This document shows positions 39,376 to 49,639 of a DNA stretch of 64,000 bases, one piece after another. The notes under the pieces are model-generated. The model saw only the letters and a list, made by a program, of their open reading frames with translations. It was not told where the DNA came from and made no database searches. The first letter of the stretch is position 1, and each line of letters starts with the position of its first letter. A program made the translations under genes and the position numbers. Source of the DNA: Gymnogyps californianus (Eukaryota; Chordata; Aves; Accipitriformes; Cathartidae); the NCBI RefSeq assembly GCF_018139145.2, contig NC_059500.1, positions 29,245,437-29,309,436 on the forward strand, written 5' to 3'.

Positions 39376-39670
39376 GCAGAAACAAGATGGTGGACCCTGT
39401 GTATCTAGTGGGAGGGGACTTCCTGTGGTAATATCATTATGGGGTAAACATGGAGGGGCAACGGCTGCTGCCAGCCAATCTTGGGGCAGCCTGTGAACAC
39501 CTGGGGAATGACATTTCATAAAATGGCTTCCCCTGGGGGCAAAACAAGGTGCAGTAAACAGACCACGTGATCAGAAGAGGGGCAGGACTTCTGGGTGCAA
39601 GTGTCTGCCTGCAGGGGGCAGAGCTTCTGCCGGAAGCCGGGGGCGGGGCACCTCACAGGTCTCATCTTGG
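39376..39670 (+). promoter_or_regulatory. GC-rich promoter-like patch or decayed LTR
   Basis: This 295-bp patch stands out from its AT-rich surroundings. It holds an AAGATGGTGG YY1-like site (39384-39393), a CACGTG E-box (39564-39569), an ETS-like CCGGAAGC (39630-39637) and a GGGGGCGGGG Sp1-type box (39639-39648). It is followed by a splice-donor-like TTGG/GTAAGA at 39670/39671. Units of the form GGGG-CAGGACTTCTG recur imperfectly (near 39414, 39579 and 39614). It could be an unannotated first exon and promoter, or the U3 part of an old LTR; internal repetition favours the latter. Confidence 0.3.
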
Positions 39671-39856
39671 GTAAGAATTGTAGCCATTTTTAAGTCAGTG
39701 AAATGATGCAGATTTACGCTTACTGATCTACCCAGTTTACCTACTGCCAAAGAGGGTAGATTTTCAGGTGAAGTTAAGGATGCCTTTCAATTGTTTTCTA
39801 GCATCCCACAGTCAGGCAGAAAAAGTTGTTTATCTAACACTGATATTTTAGCAGTT

Positions 39857-39968
39857 AAAAAAAAGAAAGGGGAGAAGAAACCAACAACCCTTTCTTCTTT
39901 TTTCTTTTTTTTCTTTCTCCCCTTTCTCTTTTCTTTTCTTCTTTCTTTTTTCCTCTTTCTTTTTTTTT
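39857..39968. repeat. Purine block facing an 81-nt pyrimidine tract
   Basis: A purine-rich arm (39857-39880) is followed after a few bases by an uninterrupted pyrimidine run (39888-39968). The central GAAAGGGGAGAAGAAA of the first is close to the reverse complement of TTTCTTTCTCCCCTTTC in the second, so the block can be read as an imperfect inverted repeat. Confidence 0.75.
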
Positions 39969-41257
39969 ATGGAGGATGCATTACAGATCTTATTCCACAC
40001 CTTTTCTGCTCCCAAAGCATGCAGAAAATAGAAGCTCACCTGTATGTCGAGCAGCTGTAATATAGCTGGAAATTTCTGAAATATGCAAAGAATAGCCCAA
40101 TACTTCAAATTTCTTGGGCATTTGTGAGTAAAATCTGTCACCTTGAGGCAAAAATCACAGAGAAGTCGAATCAATCCACTGATTCTTCTAGGCATCTTTT
40201 GGTCAGGATGCTGTCTGGGGAGATAAAGCTTCCAATTTAATGTTTTCTTTTTTGGCTTCTTACATAAGTGAAACAGAAATCCTCTTCTCTTATATGTTGT
40301 CAAATATATTCCCCAAAGGTAGAGCTGTTCTGGAGGTAATGGTACCCTGGGGCCTGGGGTCTTGCTTCACTGAGTTTGTTCAGTATTTGAATACCTCTAT
40401 CACTTCCCAACCTCAAGGCCATGCTGAAACATTAATCTTTCCTGTTTCAAGGTATGCTTTTCCTTGAGTGGTAGTTTCATTAATTGTTACTTCATAAATA
40501 CTTAGTCACATACCACACAGGTGTGAGTGTGCTTCCATTGTCTTTAGGAGAGTAACTTCTTTCTCTTCTCCTGTATTTTGTAAAAATGACAGCATATTTT
40601 GCATCCTTTCCCAAAGGCACAAGGCTTACAGGTGTCTGCTGCTGTCTCTATCTGACGCTACATACTGATTCTGAGTATGTCCCAACAGCTTCAGCCACAG
40701 TGCTACTCATAGGACACCTCTTTAAAAGGACACCTTTCAGTGAATGTCGAGCTGGAATGAGTGTGTTTACAAACATGGTATTACACAGGCTTTGCAGCAG
40801 GGAGAGGTTTCCCTTGCATTTGATTTGGGGCTAATTCTTGCCATGAGGAGCAAATACTTCCACTTTCAGGGCCATTTCCCAGAGCCCATGGGAAAACAAC
40901 CCTCTGAGCTCATTCTGCTGATAACAAAAAGCATCAGAAATAGTCTTTAGTAGGCAACCTCCTTCCTAGACAGGTTGCAGGAGCACTCACTCTGACATAA
41001 GAAGGAAAGCGACATCTTTCTGGGGAGAGATGGAGGGATAGTGGAAAGGGGTTCATTGGCAACTCTTTAGATCAGGTAGGAAACATGCAAGGCAGAGGAA
41101 GGTTCTGCAGCAGAGACAAATGCATACGTTTTAGTTACTTTTTTTCAAAGTCCATTAATCTAGTTACTGAGTTTAAATAGCTGCTTGTATTTGTATCTCT
41201 AAGAGCTGTTGTGCTGCTTGGGGATTAGGCATAAGTAACTGGAGAAAATATTAAATA

Positions 41258-41425
41258 AAGGAGGAAAGGCAGGGAGGGGAAGGAGGGAAGGAACGAGGGA
41301 AGGAGGGAAGGAGGGAAGGAGGGAAGGAGGGAAGGAGGAAGGAAGGAAGGAAGGAAGGAAGGAAGGAAGGAAGGAAGGAAGGAAGGAAGGAAGGAAGGAA
41401 GGAAGGAAGGAAGGAAGGAAGGAAG
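41258..41425. repeat. (GGGAAGGA)n passing into (GGAA)n microsatellite
   Basis: An imperfect 8-mer array GGGAAGGA (to about 41336) grades into a pure GGAA array (about 41337-41425). From 41295 to 41425 every base is a purine, 131 in a row. Both arrays are tandem simple repeats, highly mutable. Confidence 0.95.
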
Positions 41426-42439
41426 TTAAAATGAAAGGATTAATAAATCCAAATATTCTTTCTAAATAAAGAACAGATATCATACATCCTTCTCATGTCC
41501 ATGGGTGAGCTAACATCTCTATAATGAGCTATGTCTGATTAAGACTGGCTTGGCTAACATACCAAGGCCCAGAGGAAGATTTATTCCTGCTTATCTTCCT
41601 TTCACCTCCCAGGAAGCCAGGGAGCAAGGCAAATTGCAATAATTTGTGCCTGCAAAGCAAACACAGAGATCTAATTATATTGTTTTTCACCAACAGCCAT
41701 TTTAAATGCACTGTCCTGGATTGCGTTTGCTTTTCTAAAGTCCATTAGTTCTCTCAGTAGTGTTTTTCCTGGAGGAAAAAGTTATTCTAGCTGAGTAGAC
41801 TTTGATTATTTTCATTATTATCTGAGACACTTGTATGACTTACAAAACATTCACTATGGCCCCTGGCCACTTCAAATGCTGCTGTCTCTCTTCAGCATCA
41901 CTTGATTTGGTTTGAGAGATTCATGTAATTCAACTGACAAAAAATGATTTAGTCAGGTCTTAAAACAGGTTTGTTGCTTGACCTACAAATTTAATTTCCA
42001 ATCAGCAATTGCTCTTAGTTGTCTTAGAAACTTAGACATAGACAGACAGACGGATGTGCTCTATTCTCGTGCCCCTTTATTTGTTTTGCCTTCTGAATGT
42101 CATGGCACATGCTCACATGAAACATCCTTACACATACTTTGTCTTTCACAATGCTGGTTGTATGGACACTGGGGAGTAGCTGGTTGGCTGTTCATTGTGA
42201 ATCTAGGTGTTAAGAGGACAGCACCAAACCTGCACCAAGGCTGTTGCTCTAAGAATGACTAACAAAGCAAGAAGGCTGATATTAGACAATTTTAAGTTAT
42301 GTCTTGTGAGTCCATGCTGATGCCTCTTACAACTATTTTCCCCAACCTACAGAAACAACATAAAATGTGGGAAAGTGAATCATGTCACAGCTTATATGAA
42401 TGTCCTGTTCCTCCAAATTTTTAAGCTGCTTCCATCTTG

Positions 42440-42830
42440 CTAAGGCTGGAAGGGACTGCATCCTTGATCCCCAGGAGTAGGAAATCAGGAAAGGAAGGCA
42501 AGAGACCGACATGGATGAGTCAAGACCTGCTGGTCAAACTAAAGGGCAAGAAGTAAATGCACAGGCAGTGGAAGCAGGGACAGGTATCCTGGGAAGAGTA
42601 CAGGAAAACTGCCCAGTTGTGTAGGGATGGCATGGCTGGAGCTGAACTTGGCAAGGGATGCAAAGAATAATAAGAAGGGCTTCTATAGGTATGTCAGCCT
42701 TATAAGAAAGATGGGGACAGACTTTTTAGTGGAGCCTATTACAATAGGACAAGGGGTAATGGTTTTAAACTAAAAGAGGGTAGATTTAGGTAGATCTCCA
42801 GGGTCCCTCCTCCTGGGAAAGCCACCCACC
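42440..42830 (+). mobile_element. CR1 LINE copy with internal deletion
   Basis: The first part translates as the CR1 ORF2 linker between endonuclease and reverse transcriptase: PRSRKSGKEGKRP, WMSQDLLVKLKGKK, then one stop, then MHRQWKQGQVSWEEY and AQLCRDGMA. It shifts frame and continues as ARDAKNNKKGFYRYVS. Around 42698-42702 it jumps straight to the C-terminal end of ORF2: KKDGDRLFS, then RTRGNGFKLKEGRF (42705-42785). The whole reverse transcriptase is missing. The copy then loses similarity near 42795, with only a short CTCCAGGGTCCCT (42796-42808) recalling the CR1 3' tail, and the terminal octamers are absent. Confidence 0.8.
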
Positions 42831-45800
42831 ATTTTCCCTCTAAGTGTGGCTTTGTTCAGACTATATCTTTCCTTGAGAACTAACAGCCTTCTTCTGTGAG
42901 ATTTTTTTCATCTCCAATGTAATTGTCAAAGGAGTGCACACCAACACCGTGAATCTAACCAGAGCCTAATAATATGGCTATACAAGGATGTAGAAAGCAA
43001 GAGGGACTCCAGTAGACCTTGATTTTCAAGAGTGCCTGGGCCCAGATGCATAAGCAGGGAAGTCCAGAACTCCATACTCTTTAACATGAGGATTCAGCAA
43101 TATTTGCTTTATAGATGAGCTAATGGGTGGGATCCATCTTGCCTAGATGCATTTCTCATACTTGACAGAGCACAGCTATTTTGAAAAAATGTTACTCCTG
43201 AGCATGCAGAAACATGAGGAAAAGTGCAAAAACTGTGTGGAGGGAGCAAGCACAAAATGCATTTTCTCAGCACGGAACCTGTTCATGGGACCTACACCCT
43301 ACGAGTGACCTCAGCAACAACTGAAGATAGGGGTGTGCTAGCTGTACCACCTGGCATTTCCTGCTGACGCATCTGCAGAGACTGCTGTGTTCTGAGACTG
43401 TTTCTGAGCAAGGAAAAGTCCCAGTATGCTGCCCTACTCCAAGCCCTAGCTCCACTTTTCTTGCAACCACAACAGTGCTGCAGGTCCTGTGAGTCTGGTC
43501 CTGCTGAAGACAATGACAAAAAGCCCATGAGAATTTAACCTGGATAATCAGTAAATGTACCCTGATGTAACAGTGTGAGGCAGATCTCATGACTCTGATG
43601 CAATGTCCCCAGCAGAGGGAGGAGAATAGAGGAAGAGGAGGCAAAAAACCAGGAAAACCTTAGCAGCAAGTCCACTGCAGGCTGATGTCATAGGGTGTGG
43701 GGGTTAGAGATTCAGGAGACGGAACAACTTTGAAAGTAATACATAGCTTTTTCCACTGTATACAGTTTTGAAATTGGGTTTGGCTGGTAGTTATACCTGT
43801 GGGGAAAAAAAATAAATAAATCATTGCTGCTTTTTTGAGGCTGTCCCTATATTTCTACAGTAGGATGCCTTTGGTTGTCTCAAGGTATGAAACAGTTCTG
43901 GGGTGAACAGCACTGTTTGAGCCAGGGTGGATTATGACCCATTTCCTGGAACGTGATGATGGTGCAATTTCTTTTGTCATGAGATTAATGCCTACGTCAT
44001 TTCCTTTGGCTAATGCCAGATGAAAGAACACTTCTCATCACAATATTGTTGCAGTTAGCTTAAGAAATGGCAGTTGTAATTATGAACAGTTTTTCAATCA
44101 GAGGGGAGAACAGAGCATGTAAAACACTTCTCAGTTTGGGAGCTTTTAGCCTGTTATGCTGGAGTGGGGAGAAGGCCACAGTGTAACATTTCAGGTGGGC
44201 TATGAGATGCAGTCACTCCTGGTGCTGGTACACCCCAAGCAAAGTATTCTATTTTTAAGCAACCAGTCAGTGACATAAATGCCTGACAGGGCTGGAAATA
44301 CTTCGTCTATTACTCTTGCCCCCTTTTACCACTGATATCAAGAAAAATGAACATTCATAATGCTTCTGTTAGTCCCAAGAGGATGGGACTTAGCTGAAAA
44401 GGTGTGCTACTGTTCAACGACTCTTGATGCACTTGCATACTCCCAGTGGTAGCCTATGTGCTGAAATATGCAATCAATTCCTAAATTAGCACTTAGTAGC
44501 CAAAGCATGTGGCCTACTTGAAAAATCTGAGCAGGGGCTAAAATTTCTCTTATGTTTACACTTCCTGTAATATTTAATTTTTTTATTAAATACTTAAATT
44601 CTGTTGTTTTGTTTTGTTTTAAGGAAGACAACCAAGAATAACAGGGAAGGTTGTTCAGCGGTTCCTCAGTGTACCAAGGCAATGGGTCTCCTAATTTACA
44701 GTGCTAATTTCTAATTCACTGTACTAATTTCTGTACAAATTTCTGGGTCAAATGTAGTCTTTTATTTTTCTATTTGTATTCAATCCATTTTCAAATACAC
44801 TCTGTCATGCAAGCTAAAAGCCATTAGGACTGTTTGTCTACAATTTTAAAACATACAACCTTACATATAAGCATTGAAAGCATTAAAAATACACATACTT
44901 TTTAAGAAGAGCAGCTGCTTTCCACAGATGTGATTTTCTATATATGAGAGCTGTACACATGCAGCTAGTTTTATTTGACATCAGATGTGCTTGCCAGCCT
45001 GATGTTGATGGGATGCACCAGAAATTTTCTTTTGCATCAGGAATTTTCCTTTGATATGGTTTCTAATAATAGATCAAAAATAGCCTGCTTATCTAATGTT
45101 CATCTCTGGAATTATTGTTCTTTTACAGCATCTCAAAGAAATGCATATTTCTTCCATACTTAGGAAATCCATGCAGTTGGATATATTAATCCTTTTTCTT
45201 TTCAGCCTGACTCCTCAAGCCATCTTGACACCATTGCTCAGATTATGACTGATGTGTATTTGTTCTTTCTTTCTCTGCCTTGTTTTATAGCAGCCCTTCT
45301 TTCAGTCATGCTGCTGATTTCCACCAGTTTTGTGGAACTACTCTTTTACTCTCTGTGCAGATTTGCAGACCAAATGTTCTCCATTGCTTCCTGCCTCTCT
45401 TCAGTTGGCTACACGGTGTTCCAGGCTTCCTAAACACTGAGGTTTACTGCCATGTCTTCTTTGTAAACTCTGCAGCCCTGCAGCATCATAGTCTTGCAAA
45501 TTAAGCCACTTGAGTACTCACTTGGCCAGTTTCAGAAATGCTTCCCACTTTAGAGAAGGACAATCAGAAAGGACAGCTGCCTCCCTGAAAGTCCATCTTT
45601 GGAAAACTGCAGCTACTCAGCATTTGAAGAGAAGGTTTTAAAGACTTGAAGAGTCTTCAGTTCTCATGGGCCAAACAACTCCTAGAGGCACACTGCTGAA
45701 TTCTGAGTTTATTTAGACACAGGAAATGTCATCCTCAAGACTATTCTCCAATGCTGAGAAGTGTTGCTGCAATATAGGTAGTATTTATGGTACGCTACAA

Positions 45801-47460
45801 ACAAAAATAATAGATATTTTCTGAATTACCTGAAGTCTAAGCAGCCCCTGAGCAGAGCCTTTGATAGGGTCACTTTGCATTCAGCAATGGACAAAATTCA
45901 CAAAGAATCACAGCATAACTCTTGCCAGGTGTGTATGCAAGAAACTGTCTGTGGCAGCCTACTGAGACAGAGAAGGGGACAAGGAAAAGAGGACTAGGAA
46001 GTGTGCTTTCCTTTCGAAAAAATGTGATGTATGGCTGTTGGCATCAGGTGGACACAAATGCTTAAACAGAGCTGCAGCCAAACGTCTTCCAGACTTTTCC
46101 ATTCTAAAAGGAACTCAAGACTTCTCAACTGCTGCTGGCATCCTACAGTAACTCCTGTGCATTGCTGCCTAACAAGCCAGCACATACAAAATGGATGGCT
46201 CTGTGTTCTTCAGTGCTGTTAATGCCACGTCTGTGCTCCTTAGCCCCACACCTCATGAGTTATGGAAGACTGTCTGCCCCAGCACAAACAATCCAGCCCA
46301 CCTGCTTCAGAATATCTTTCCCATGTTAATTTTTTCTTTTCTTTTTTTTTTAAACAGGCAAAAGAGATTGATGATCCAGCAAAATCACACAACACTTCAA
46401 GTTTGAAACAGTAGGAAGACTATACCTACATCCTCTCTCTCTCACTAGTTCTCCTCCTGGAATCCACCTTGGATCAGTGTAGGAAATCCTCTCAGTGCAC
46501 CTTCTGGGTTGAAGAAAGTGAATACCAGAGTGTACAGGTGATCCTGAAGCCTAAACTTCATATTCAGGCTCAGATGGGTAAATATAAGCAGGAAAAGTAC
46601 ATAAGAACTAGTCCTCCACACACAATTTCATTCAGGGTGGAAAACAGTAACAGCATAATTCTATTACAATTCCCCGTCTTTTCCAGAAACCACAGACAAA
46701 TTCAGTAAACAAACATGGTCCTGGTATCCGGTAAATTATTCCTTGAAATGAATGAAGCTGGACAAGTCCATGCTGCTGTACCCTTGACCATTTTGACTGG
46801 CAGGTCTCAGGAGCAGAGACCATCTTTTCGTCCACGATTGCACAATTAGCGATAAACAGCACCATTATATGGGATATTACCTGACACCTGGTGTGCCAGA
46901 GAACTAAGCATCTATAAAGACAATGTTGAAATGTTTGTCTAGCTCCAGGGCTCTGAAATTGTTCATGATAGATTGCCCAGTTCATCCGTAGATTAATTAA
47001 ATCAGAGCCATAATTGGGAGTTTGATACAGCACTGTGGGTGTGACCTTGTCATGCAGAAAATCGCTTAGAAAAGAGAAAGGATCAGAGAGTCAGAGATTC
47101 TGTTTTCTAATTTTCATCAAAAAGGTCTTTGAAATGCAAAACAATTGTGACTGAAACTAGAACATTCATTTTAGGTAACGTGAGAGATGATTAATAACTT
47201 AGACAATGTCTTTTATCTCAGATTCCGTCTATGACAAACAGGAAATAATATGAACTCAAAAAAAAAGGTCTTATCAGTATGGGCTTTGTCCCTTGCTAGG
47301 ATAAACATTTTTGCTTTTTTATCTATAAAAGTTGTTCATTTTTTAATAGTGACCCAAATACAAATAGCAGAATCCAACCCATTATCTTATTTTCTTTCTT
47401 ATAAAGAGTTAATGGGAAAATACCAGATAAAGTATAGTGACATATTCAGACTATGAACAA
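42831..47460. other. Unassigned sequence
   Basis: No gene or clear repeat. The longest frames are 133 codons (minus, 46632-47033), 125 codons (minus, 43267-43644) and 94 or fewer elsewhere, none recognisable. Some short hydrophobic frames (for example 45245-45433) come from T-rich DNA. Confidence 0.5.
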
Positions 47461-47467
47461 GACGAGT

Positions 47468-48211
47468 TTTCTGGAGGGCATTGAGGATAACTTTGTAATA
47501 TGTGGGTGACTGAGGAATGGATTGAGGGTGGGTGCTCTACTGCATCTGACATTTACAAACAAGAAAGTATGGGCCAGGAATGTAAATGGTGCGAGCAGCC
47601 TTAGCTGCAGTGACCATGAGTTCAGGATCCTGAGAGGAGGGAGCAGGGAAAAAAGCAGGACCGCAACTCTGGACTTCAAGAGAGCAGAGTTCAATGTCTT
47701 CAGAGATCTACTTGGAAGGATCCCATGGGACACTGTACTGAAGATGAGAGGTGCAGAAGACAGCCTGTTGATATTCAAAGATCACTTCCTCCAAGCTCAT
47801 AAATGGTCCATCCCAATGGGCAGGAATCCACTCAAAGGTGGCAGGAGTCCTACATGGATGAACAAGGAGCTCTTGACAAAACTCAAACATTAAAAGGAAG
47901 CATATGAAAGGTGAAAGCAGGGACAGGTGACCTAGGAGGAATATAGTGACACTATCTGAGTGTGCAGGGATGGGGTTAGGAAAGCCAAAGCCTGTGTGGA
48001 GTTGAATCTGTCGAGGGACATGAAGGCCAACAAGAAGGAATTCTATAAGTACATCAGCATCAAAAGGAAGACTAGAGAAAATATGGGCCTGCTGCTGAAT
48101 GGGGCAGGGGATTTGGTGACAAAGGACATGGAGAAGGCCAATGTACTCAATACATTCTCACCTCAGCCATTACTAGTAAAAGACCAGCATTCAGGAATCC
48201 CAGGCATCTAA
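47468..48211 (+). pseudogene. CR1 ORF2 endonuclease C-terminus and linker, broken
   Basis: One frame reads through from FLEGIEDNFVI (47468) with a stop at 47507-47509, then SCSDHEFRILRGGS, then DLLGRIPWD and SPTWMNKELLTKLKH up to a stop at 47891-47893. The same frame resumes as KEAYER, KQGQVT, EEYSDTI and [11 protein letters not shown], each cut by a stop where the family has Trp or Arg (TGG to TGA or TAG; CGA to TGA). It ends at 48209-48211. Such changes fit neutral decay, partly at CpG. The catalytic N-terminal endonuclease residues are not present. Confidence 0.9.
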
Positions 48212-48225
48212 GACCAGAGCTCTGG

Positions 48226-48811
48226 AGCAAGGAAGACTTACCCTTGATTGAGGAGAATCAGGCCAGGAAACATTTAAACAAACTGGACATATGTAAGCCC
48301 ATGAGGCCTGATAGGATGCGTCTATTAAGTGTCTCACCTCAGGCCCTTGGAAGGTGATGCAACGACTAAATCTGGAAGCCATTTCCAGGTACATGAAGGA
48401 CAAGAAGGTGATTGGGAGTGGTCAGCATGGATGTATGAAGGAGAAATCATGCTTAACCAACCTGATAGCTTTCTACAGTGAGATGATTGGCTTGCTGGAA
48501 GAGAGGAGAGCAGCGAATGTTGCTTATCTTGATTTTCTCAAGGCTTTCAACATTGTCTCCAATAACATCCTCATAGACAAATTGACAAAGTATGGGATAG
48601 ATAAGTGGACAGCGAGGTAGGCTGAAAACTGGTGGAATGGATGAGCCCAGAGGTTTCTGATCAGTAGCACAAAGTCCAGCTGGAACTCAGTCATTAGTGA
48701 TGTACACCGGGGGTCAATACTGGGGCCAATATATCTTGAAGTCTTCATTAATGACCTAGGTGATGGGATAGAGGCACACTCTGCATGTTTGTAGATGATA
48801 CGAAATTTTGA
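48226..48811 (+). pseudogene. CR1 reverse transcriptase remnant with internal deletion
   Basis: After a frameshift the translation SKEDLPLIEENQARKH and NKLDICKPMRPDRM (48226-48320) leads into the start of the reverse transcriptase. Near 48329 the sequence jumps to LTSGPWKVMQRL, skipping the segment that in CR1 carries the conserved fingers/palm motifs ending 'NYRPVS', about 55-60 residues. It continues with EAISRYMKDKKVIGSGQHG, then NLIAFYSEM and YLDFLKAF (48354-48620). Stops follow (TAG and TGA where Trp and Arg are expected), then VFINDLGDG. After one more frameshift comes Phe-Val-Asp-Asp-Thr (48788-48802), the catalytic box with Val in place of Ala, and a TGA at 48809. It cannot be functional. 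Confidence 0.9.
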
Positions 48812-49639
48812 AGGGTGGCTCAGAGAGGCCTCATCAGGCTGGAAAATCGGGCCAACAGCAATCTGATGTAGGTCAACAAGGGAAAATGCAAAGTCCTGCC
48901 CACAGAGAGGAATAACCTCATACATACTGGGGGGCAACCAGCTGGACAGCACCACTGCAGAGAAGGACCTGGGGATTCTAGTGGACAGCAAGCTGAACAT
49001 GAGCCAGCAATGCACCCTCAGGCCATCAGCAGCCTGGACTGCATGAGGAAGAGAGTTGCCACCAGGGCAAGGGAGGCAATCCTTCCCCTCTTCCTCTCAG
49101 CACCAGTGAGGCCACAGCTGGAGTGCTGTGCTCAGTTGTGCGCTCCTCAGTACAAGAGAGACATGGACTTTCTGAAGCAAGTCCAATGAAGGGCCAGAAA
49201 GATGATTAAGGGACTGGAACATCTTTCATACAAGGAGAGGCTGAGAGAGCTAGGACTGTTTAGCCCAGAGAAGAGAAGGCTCAGGGGGGTGTTACCAATG
49301 TGCTTAAATAGCTGAATGGAGGGAATGAAGAAGAGGGAGCCAGACTCTTCTCCATGGTGCCCAGTGACAGGACCAGAGGTAATGGGCAAACACTGAAATA
49401 CATGAAATTTCATCTGAACGTAAGAACACACTTTTTTTACTCTGATCGTGGTTGAACACTGAAACAGGCTGCCCAGAGAGGTTGTGGAGCCTCCAACTTT
49501 GCAGACTTTCAAAGTCCAAATGGACATGGTCCTGGGCAACCTATTCCAGCAGAACCTATGTGAGAGGGTCAACTAGACAGTCTCTAGCTGAACTAGAACC
49601 TCAGCTGTTCTGTGACTTCGTGAATCTGTGATTCTGTAA

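Larger units (their letters stand above)
39671..42439. other. Unassigned sequence with two long simple-repeat tracts
   Basis: The 151-codon minus-strand frame (39848-40303) runs through the pyrimidine tract and gains a Lys/Glu/Arg-rich end from it, so it is not a gene. The 94-codon minus frame at 41199-41483 is a Pro-Ser-Phe-Leu repeat made entirely by the GGAA tract. No other signal. Confidence 0.55.
47461..49639 (+). mobile_element. CR1 LINE, 5'-truncated, about 2.2 kb, with 3' end
   Basis: This is the largest element in the window. A CR1 non-LTR retrotransposon encodes an endonuclease and a reverse transcriptase in ORF2 and moves by target-primed reverse transcription. ORF1 and the N-terminal endonuclease are missing; similarity starts near 47465. 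In order there follow the endonuclease C-terminus, the linker, a reverse transcriptase with an internal deletion, the C-terminal SMVPSDRTRGNG block (about 49355-49390) and a 3' UTR ending in ATTCTGT-type octamers (GAATCTGTGATTCTGTAAG, 49622-49640), the avian CR1 3' hallmark. Stops, frameshifts and the deletion make it inactive. A 163-codon minus-strand frame (48524-49015) is antisense to it. No target-site duplication was noticed, as is usual for CR1. Confidence 0.95.

Noticed and set aside
39848..40303. 151-codon minus-strand frame with a Lys/Glu-rich end
   Set aside because: The basic and acidic run is simply the translation of the polypyrimidine tract's complement.
41199..41483. 94-codon Pro-Ser-Phe-Leu repeat protein on the minus strand
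   Set aside because: Encoded entirely by the GGAA/GGGA microsatellite; low-complexity artefact.
45245..45433. Hydrophobic 62-codon frame considered as a membrane peptide
   Set aside because: T-rich DNA gives Leu/Phe-rich translation in all frames; a second overlapping frame is equally open.
45900..45935. AAAGAATCACAGCATA considered as a CR1 3' end in reverse
   Set aside because: Only one octamer-like unit and no CR1 sequence beyond it.
48524..49015. 163-codon minus-strand frame
   Set aside because: Exactly antisense to the CR1 reverse transcriptase remnant on the plus strand; a shadow frame.
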